From positions 1-64,000 of the forward strand of contig JANNYB010000107.1 in NCBI GenBank assembly GCA_031409875.1: DNA of 64,000 nucleotides. The letters are read 5' to 3'. This document shows, one piece after another, positions 60,211 through 64,000 of the stretch. The first letter of the stretch is position 1; the number at the start of each line of letters is the position of its first letter. Source of the DNA: CALMEH01 sp031409875 (GTDB taxonomy: Bacteria; Acidobacteriota; Blastocatellia; Pyrinomonadales; Pyrinomonadaceae). Position numbers and translations under genes: made by a program. The notes below the pieces were generated by a model that ran no database searches, was not told the DNA's origin, and was given only the letters and a program-made list of their open reading frames with translations.

Positions 60211-60231
60211 TAAAAATCATTCAAATCGTGT

Positions 60232-60441
60232 TCAACTTTTTCGCACGGTTTGATGATGGCAAGACACGCAAATTAAATAAAAAATACGAGATGATATTAC
60301 GCCAAGATTTCCTCCGCGACAAATCAAGCACCGGACAAAAATAACATTAAAGAAACAAAATAAAATCCAAACCGAGTCCGGGAAATTCCGGTTCATCCGA
60401 ATTTTCCGCCTCATCCGAAAAAATAAAAATGGATTCACCAA
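60232..60441 (-). pseudogene. Possible remnant of an IS1595/ISXO2-type transposase zinc ribbon
   Basis: A 69-codon frame contains CLIC-RGGNLGVISSRIFYLIC-VSCHHQT. The spacing of the CxxC pairs and the HHQT ending resembles the N-terminal zinc ribbon of IS1595-type transposases (CPxC ... CxxCrhQT). The frame then stops; no DDE domain or inverted repeats are seen. It may be a degraded fragment or a coincidence. Confidence 0.3.
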
Positions 60442-60479
60442 AGTATTTATAACACTTCAGCGAATCCATTTTTATTTTT
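60421..60479 (-). terminator. Terminator of the tRNA-Leu transcript
   Basis: AAATAAAAATGGATTC (60421-60436) pairs with GAATCCATTTTTATTTTT (60462-60479); inner AAGT/ACTT extends the stem. Read on the minus strand it ends in a T-rich run, just 13 bases after the tRNA 3' end. Confidence 0.75.
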
Positions 60480-60491
60480 ACCAAAAAGGTT

Positions 60492-60883
60492 TGGTGCTTA
60501 GGGCGGGAATCGAACCCGCACGCCCTTACGGACACAGGATTTTCTTACCAACTACGGTTTTCACCGCTTACCTTTTTGGAAAAAGTAATTTGTGGTCTGG
60601 ACTTTATCTTCATCTTTTACTTAAAAAAGCATTCAGACGGAAGCCGTTAAGTCTCTACACTTTTCTGAAAATAATTTTTCAGACTTAGCTCGGTATTGCC
60701 ACTTTTACAAGGTTTCACCGAGTTTGACTTCATTCATACAAAGGATTTCGCCTTTGATGCTCAAATTTTTAAAGCAGATTAAAAGTTTCCAAGTGTCAAA
60801 ATTTATTCAAGTTTTGCCTTTTTACTTTTTACTTTTGCCTTACCGCTTAAGTCCTGTGCGTCTACCAATTCCGCCACCCAAGC
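60492..60883 (-). tRNA. tRNA-Leu(UAA), interrupted by an intron
   Basis: The exons are 60883-60849 (35 nt) and 60543-60492 (52 nt), joining to an 87-nt tRNA with encoded CCA. The acceptor stem GCTTGGG pairs with CCTAAGC, the anticodon stem CAGGA with TCCTG around loop CTTAAAA (anticodon TAA), a long variable arm GTCC-GTAA-GGGC is present, and the T arm GCGGG-TTCGATT-CCCGC is perfect. The long variable arm and TAA anticodon identify tRNA-Leu. The intron lies between anticodon positions 34 and 35, the site used by cyanobacterial and plastid tRNA-Leu(UAA) introns. Confidence 0.95.
60544..60848 (-). ncRNA. Group I intron in tRNA-Leu(UAA)
   Basis: The 305-nt intron ends with G before the 3' exon and follows a T at the 5' exon end, as group I introns do. 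Core elements are visible in order on the minus strand: P-like ACTCGGTGAAACCTTGT (60723-60707), Q-like GCAATACCGAGCTAAGTC (60699-60682), R-like GTGTAGAGACTTAACGG (60660-60644) and S-like AAGATAAAGTCCAGACC (60610-60594). CTCGG/CCGAG form the P4-P5 region and AGACT/AGTC the P7 pairing. There is no open frame for an endonuclease. TTTTTAC heptamers lie in a 5' peripheral part (about 60812-60840). Confidence 0.9.
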
Positions 60884-60892
60884 ACGAAAGAA

Positions 60893-60921
60893 AGATTAGC
60901 ATTTCCGATTGCGAAATTCAA
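60893..60921 (-). promoter_or_regulatory. Promoter of tRNA-Leu
   Basis: On the minus strand TTGAAT (60921-60916) and TAATCT (60898-60893) are 17 bases apart with an extended TGC before the -10. Transcription would start about 3-7 bases before the tRNA 5' end. Confidence 0.6.
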
Positions 60922-61000
60922 AGATTGAAAGAAAAAAAATGCAACAAACAACAAATGACGGACAACGGACGAATATTGTGCCATACTATTGGCGTAAATT

Positions 61001-61483
61001 ATGGAACAATTAGCCGGAATATTTTGGGCAATTTTGGGCGTGATTTTGATAATTACGGAAGTTTTTACACTCAGTTTTTTTCTTTTGTGGTTTGGAATCG
61101 GCGCGTTTGCGGCGGCGATTTTTGCGTTTTTGGGATTTTCGTTTGTTGTGCAATTTATAGTTTTTGCAGTTGTTTCCGTTGCTTTAACCGTGATGTCGCG
61201 GACGATTTTTGCCAATTATTTCCGGCACAATGAAGACCGAGTTAAAACGGGCGTTGACTCGATTCCGGGAAAAATCGGCACGGTAACGAATGCCAGTGCG
61301 GGCGCATTAAACGAAGGCGCGGTCAAGGTTTTCGGTTCAACGTGGACGGCTTTTCCGTTTGATGATGAAACGCGATTAATCGAAGGCGAAAAAGTCGAAG
61401 TCGTCGAGGTCAGAGGTTCTTCTATTTATGTCAGAAAAATCGGCGCAGAACGCGAACTTCCCGAATGGCGCAAAGAAAAGTGA
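61001..61483 (+). CDS. NfeD family membrane protein
   Basis: The 160-residue protein has three N-terminal membrane helices (LAGIFWAILGVILIITEVFT, LWFGIGAFAAAIFAFLGFSF, FIVFAVVSVALTVM) and a C-terminal OB-fold (GKIGTVTNASAGALNEGAVK, GEKVEVVEVRGSSIYVRKI). NfeD proteins usually pair with SPFH/flotillin partners in membrane microdomains; no such partner is in this window. It diverges from the tRNA gene. Confidence 0.9.
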   Translation: MEQLAGIFWAILGVILIITEVFTLSFFLLWFGIGAFAAAIFAFLGFSFVVQFIVFAVVSVALTVMSRTIFANYFRHNEDRVKTGVDSIPGKIGTVTNASAGALNEGAVKVFGSTWTAFPFDDETRLIEGEKVEVVEVRGSSIYVRKIGAERELPEWRKEK

Positions 61484-61562
61484 AAAAGGATAAAAGTGAA
61501 AATGTGAAAAAGTTTGGTTGAGGAAATTCAATCAAACTTTTTCACATTTTCACATTTTCACT
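61484..61562. repeat. Short-word repeat hairpin between convergent genes (GTGAAAA words)
   Basis: AAAAGTGAAAATGTGAAAAA faces TTTTTCACATTTTCACATTT with a loop GGAAATTC-like centre. It lies exactly between the NfeD and TonB receptor stops. Confidence 0.88.
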
Positions 61563-64000
61563 TTAAAAAGAGAATTTACCCGAAATCTGAATCTTCCGTG
61601 AACTGCTGACGACGCTTTCGCGGATTCTTCCGAAAGGTGCGGTTGTTGAAGTAAGATTAGAATTCGGATTAGCAAACGACGGCGTGTTTGTCAGATTTCT
61701 GGCATCTACGCGCAAATCGAAGCTGAATCTTTCGGTAAATCTAAACTTCTTGGAAAGCGAAATATCAGTCCGAAATTCTGATGGACCGATAAAGAAGTTG
61801 CGTCCCGTATTGCCGACTTCTCCGGCTGCCGGAACGGTAAATTGGGCAATCTGTGTCGGGTCAAGGAAATAATTTGTTCCCAGACTTTGAATCACACTTC
61901 CCATATTTCGCGTGCAACCTGTGCAGTTGGCAAGCGATGAAACCGCGTTGCTGAAAGTGTTAAAGCCCGAATAAATCGTGAACGGTCTGCCCGAAACCAA
62001 GAGCATATTTCCCGCAACCTGCCAACCGCCGACGATGAAATCGAGTGCTTTCGGCATATCCGAACCGAATGCTCTGCCGCGTCCGAACGGCACTTCGATA
62101 ACGTAAGTCGCCTGAAGCGCGTGGCGGCGGTCAAAGTCCGACCAAGCGTAATTCAGACGGCGATTGTTATTATCAAACGGTGTGCTTGAAGCCGATTGAA
62201 CTGCGCCGCGCGAAACGACCGTGAAAGCCGGATCGAACGAGCGCGTATCTTTCGACATTGAATAAGTGTAGCCGACTTGAAAGCTGATGCCTTTGGTAAT
62301 ACGGCGTTTGGCGATAATTTCCAAACCGTTGTAACGCGAAACATCACTGCTGTCAATGACATTCAAAGAACCTCTGAATTGCGGATATTTTTGGAAAAAG
62401 AACTGATTGAATCCGAAACCCGTAATCGCGGTTGCGCCGGTTCTTTGGGCAAGAGTCTGCGCGACTGTGCCGACAGCGTTTTGAGTCAACTGCGTAGCGA
62501 AAGCCGTGCGGAAAGCCGCCGAACTTCCGTTTGCTGCGCCGCCAACGAGCAGCGATGCCAAACAATTCGGATTTGCCGCGCCTGCCGCGTCTTGCGCTTG
62601 GATAAACGACTGCAAAAATGTCTGACCGCCGCAACGCGGGTCGGATGCGCCAATGTTCACCTGATTTGCATCGTATCCGCCAATCAAATGAGTTCCGCGT
62701 CTGCCGACGTAATTGACTTCGATGACCGTATTAAAACCGATTTCGCGCTGAATTCCGGCAAACCATTGATGAATTTCGGGGAATTGCAAATTTTGGTCAA
62801 TCACCGTAATATTGCTGTTGCTTAAAACAGGTTGACGCAAAGTATTCGGTGTCGAAGTCGGGAAAAGCGTTCCCAAATTTCGCACGAGTCCGCCGTTAGC
62901 GGTAACTGATGTCGTGTTTCCGGGTGCGCTTTGGAAAATGCTCGAACCGAAAAGGAATGTTGCAAAACGGTCGTAAGCCAGACGATAATTTGCTCGAATT
63001 GACGTTTTGCCGTCGCCGAACGGATCCCAAGCCGCGCCAATCGAAGGCGAATAATTATTCAAATCGTTTTTGAATAATTGACCTTCTTGCCAAGCCAAAG
63101 TGCTTGAAGCCTGATAAGCCAAGCCGACGGGTTGATTAAGCCGCAAAATCGGATAACCTTTGGAAGTCGGCGCAAGTTTCAGCTCGAAACGCAAGCCCAA
63201 ATCAACCGTCAGATTTGAACGCGCTTTCCAAGTATCTTGAAGATAAAAATCATATTCCTTATAAAAAGCCGTAAAATTCCAACGGCTTCCGCCGGGTAAA
63301 AACGAACCGCCGTTCGGGTCTGCCACAAAACCTTGCGAATAAGTGTTGACTCTGCCGAGAAAATTGTTGATTTGATTCTGCAAAGTTGTCGTATCGCTGG
63401 CATTGATTCCGGTTGTCGGCAATCCGAATCCGGTAAAGCTGTTGTTTCCGGCTCCCAAAGCCAACGAAGCAAACGGCTCGATTTGCGTTCCGGCAACGCC
63501 CGAACGGTCATCGAATTGTTTTCCGAAACGGAAATTTATGCCGCCTTTGAGCGTGTGTGCGCCGACAATGTAGGTCATATTGTCAACGAATTGAAGCGTT
63601 CTCGCGCTTCGTGCATTGTATCCGAAATTAAAATTCGTGTTTTGAATCGTGTTAAACGAAAAAATATAAGTCGGGTCAGGCGTAGGCGTGTCGAAACTGA
63701 ACGAAAAAGTGCTGACTCCAAAAATAAATTCGTTAGTTACATTTGATTGCGGCGACCAGCGATAGTTGATTGCCAAATTTTTCGGTTGGCGAAAAGTGTC
63801 AACTAAATTTACCGTATCGGGAAAAGCGCGAAGTCCGCCGTTGCCCGCATCGCCGATGGTGTTTTGCTCGCCCTGAGCATAACGGATGTAAAATTGATTT
63901 TTGTCGTTGATTTTGAAATCGAAACGCGAAACAAAATCGTATTGTTTTTCTCTCTGCGGCGCAGAAAAATTAAAGCCCGCCGTGTTCAAACCGTCGCCGA
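61563..64000 (-). CDS. Oar-like TonB-dependent receptor (5' part beyond the window)
   Basis: The frame is open to the right edge; at least 812 residues are visible. They form an outer-membrane barrel (FVSRFDFKINDKNQFYIRYA, NLTVDLGLRFELKLAP, NTVIEVNYVGRRGTHLIGGY) and end in the aromatic KIQISGKFSF. A TTG at 63989 is not the true start, since it begins within a barrel segment. The signal peptide, regulatory-like domain and plug must lie outside. It is the same family as the gene at 13862. Confidence 0.92.
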   Translation of the reverse strand, partial: GDGLNTAGFNFSAPQREKQYDFVSRFDFKINDKNQFYIRYAQGEQNTIGDAGNGGLRAFPDTVNLVDTFRQPKNLAINYRWSPQSNVTNEFIFGVSTFSFSFDTPTPDPTYIFSFNTIQNTNFNFGYNARSARTLQFVDNMTYIVGAHTLKGGINFRFGKQFDDRSGVAGTQIEPFASLALGAGNNSFTGFGLPTTGINASDTTTLQNQINNFLGRVNTYSQGFVADPNGGSFLPGGSRWNFTAFYKEYDFYLQDTWKARSNLTVDLGLRFELKLAPTSKGYPILRLNQPVGLAYQASSTLAWQEGQLFKNDLNNYSPSIGAAWDPFGDGKTSIRANYRLAYDRFATFLFGSSIFQSAPGNTTSVTANGGLVRNLGTLFPTSTPNTLRQPVLSNSNITVIDQNLQFPEIHQWFAGIQREIGFNTVIEVNYVGRRGTHLIGGYDANQVNIGASDPRCGGQTFLQSFIQAQDAAGAANPNCLASLLVGGAANGSSAAFRTAFATQLTQNAVGTVAQTLAQRTGATAITGFGFNQFFFQKYPQFRGSLNVIDSSDVSRYNGLEIIAKRRITKGISFQVGYTYSMSKDTRSFDPAFTVVSRGAVQSASSTPFDNNNRRLNYAWSDFDRRHALQATYVIEVPFGRGRAFGSDMPKALDFIVGGWQVAGNMLLVSGRPFTIYSGFNTFSNAVSSLANCTGCTRNMGSVIQSLGTNYFLDPTQIAQFTVPAAGEVGNTGRNFFIGPSEFRTDISLSKKFRFTERFSFDLRVDARNLTNTPSFANPNSNLTSTTAPFGRIRESVVSSSRKIQISGKFSF

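Overview
The window looks like a chromosomal contig from an uncultured or little-studied acidobacterium, most likely class Blastocatellia (Pyrinomonadaceae type). This rests on two Oar-like TonB-dependent receptors with a carboxypeptidase-regulatory N-terminus, a CBM9/DUF5916 outer-membrane barrel, a bacterial alpha-2-macroglobulin, zinc-ribbon/one-TM proteins with Asn/Thr/Pro-rich tails, an AT-leaning genome and dense intergenic palindromes. The placement is inferred from gene content; no rRNA is present.

Layout: 1-17 kb is mainly envelope and secreted proteins (alpha-2-macroglobulin, S9 peptidase, phytoene desaturase, subtilase, patatin, TonB receptor). 17.6-22.8 kb holds a CrtO-like oxidoreductase followed by an accessory island (HARE-HTH protein, NYN RNase-like protein, pRiA4b ORF-3-like protein, small winged-helix protein). 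The island is punctuated by two displaced copies of the 3' end of the CrtO-like gene. 22.8-37.5 kb contains a PQQ sugar dehydrogenase, M1 aminopeptidase, RRM protein, potassium channel, lycopene cyclase, lipoproteins, an M20 peptidase-unknown-dapB operon, a SurA-like chaperone, a small membrane metallopeptidase candidate, a DMT transporter and an RraB-like protein. 37.8-44.7 kb carries lysS, mfd and an ABC permease. 44.8-52.8 kb is a glycoconjugate locus with three GT4 glycosyltransferases, a duplicated integral membrane protein and a PHP phosphoesterase, plus an XRE regulator with a well-formed divergent promoter. 53-64 kb has a DUF4097 surface protein, the DUF5916 barrel, small exported proteins, a secreted nuclease, a tRNA-Leu(UAA) interrupted by a group I intron, NfeD and a TonB receptor cut by the window end.

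The most striking material is non-coding or crosses gene borders. (1) A 305-nt group I intron splits tRNA-Leu(UAA). (2) A ~108-bp palindromic element sits in frame in both lysS and mfd, encoding the same 35-residue type of insert; other copies form the end of crtI and an intergenic hairpin. This resembles Rickettsia palindromic elements. (3) Heptanucleotide tandem repeats with many different 7-mers, mostly as hairpins at gene ends, also enter mfd, crtY and the tRNA intron. (4) Three copies of the CrtO-like gene 3' end bracket the accessory island, which itself has several strong hairpins around the HARE-HTH and NYN genes. (5) A compact transcription unit at 6.3-6.5 kb has a good RBS, a 38-codon frame broken by one TGA, and a terminator.

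Functional links: crtI, the CrtO-like gene and crtY point to dispersed carotenoid synthesis; dapB with an M20 hydrolase points to diaminopimelate/lysine synthesis; the GT/PHP locus points to glycolipid or polysaccharide assembly; the exported peptidases and TonB receptors suggest a heterotroph that uses macromolecules. All calls come from reading the sequence and conceptual translations; no database search was run.
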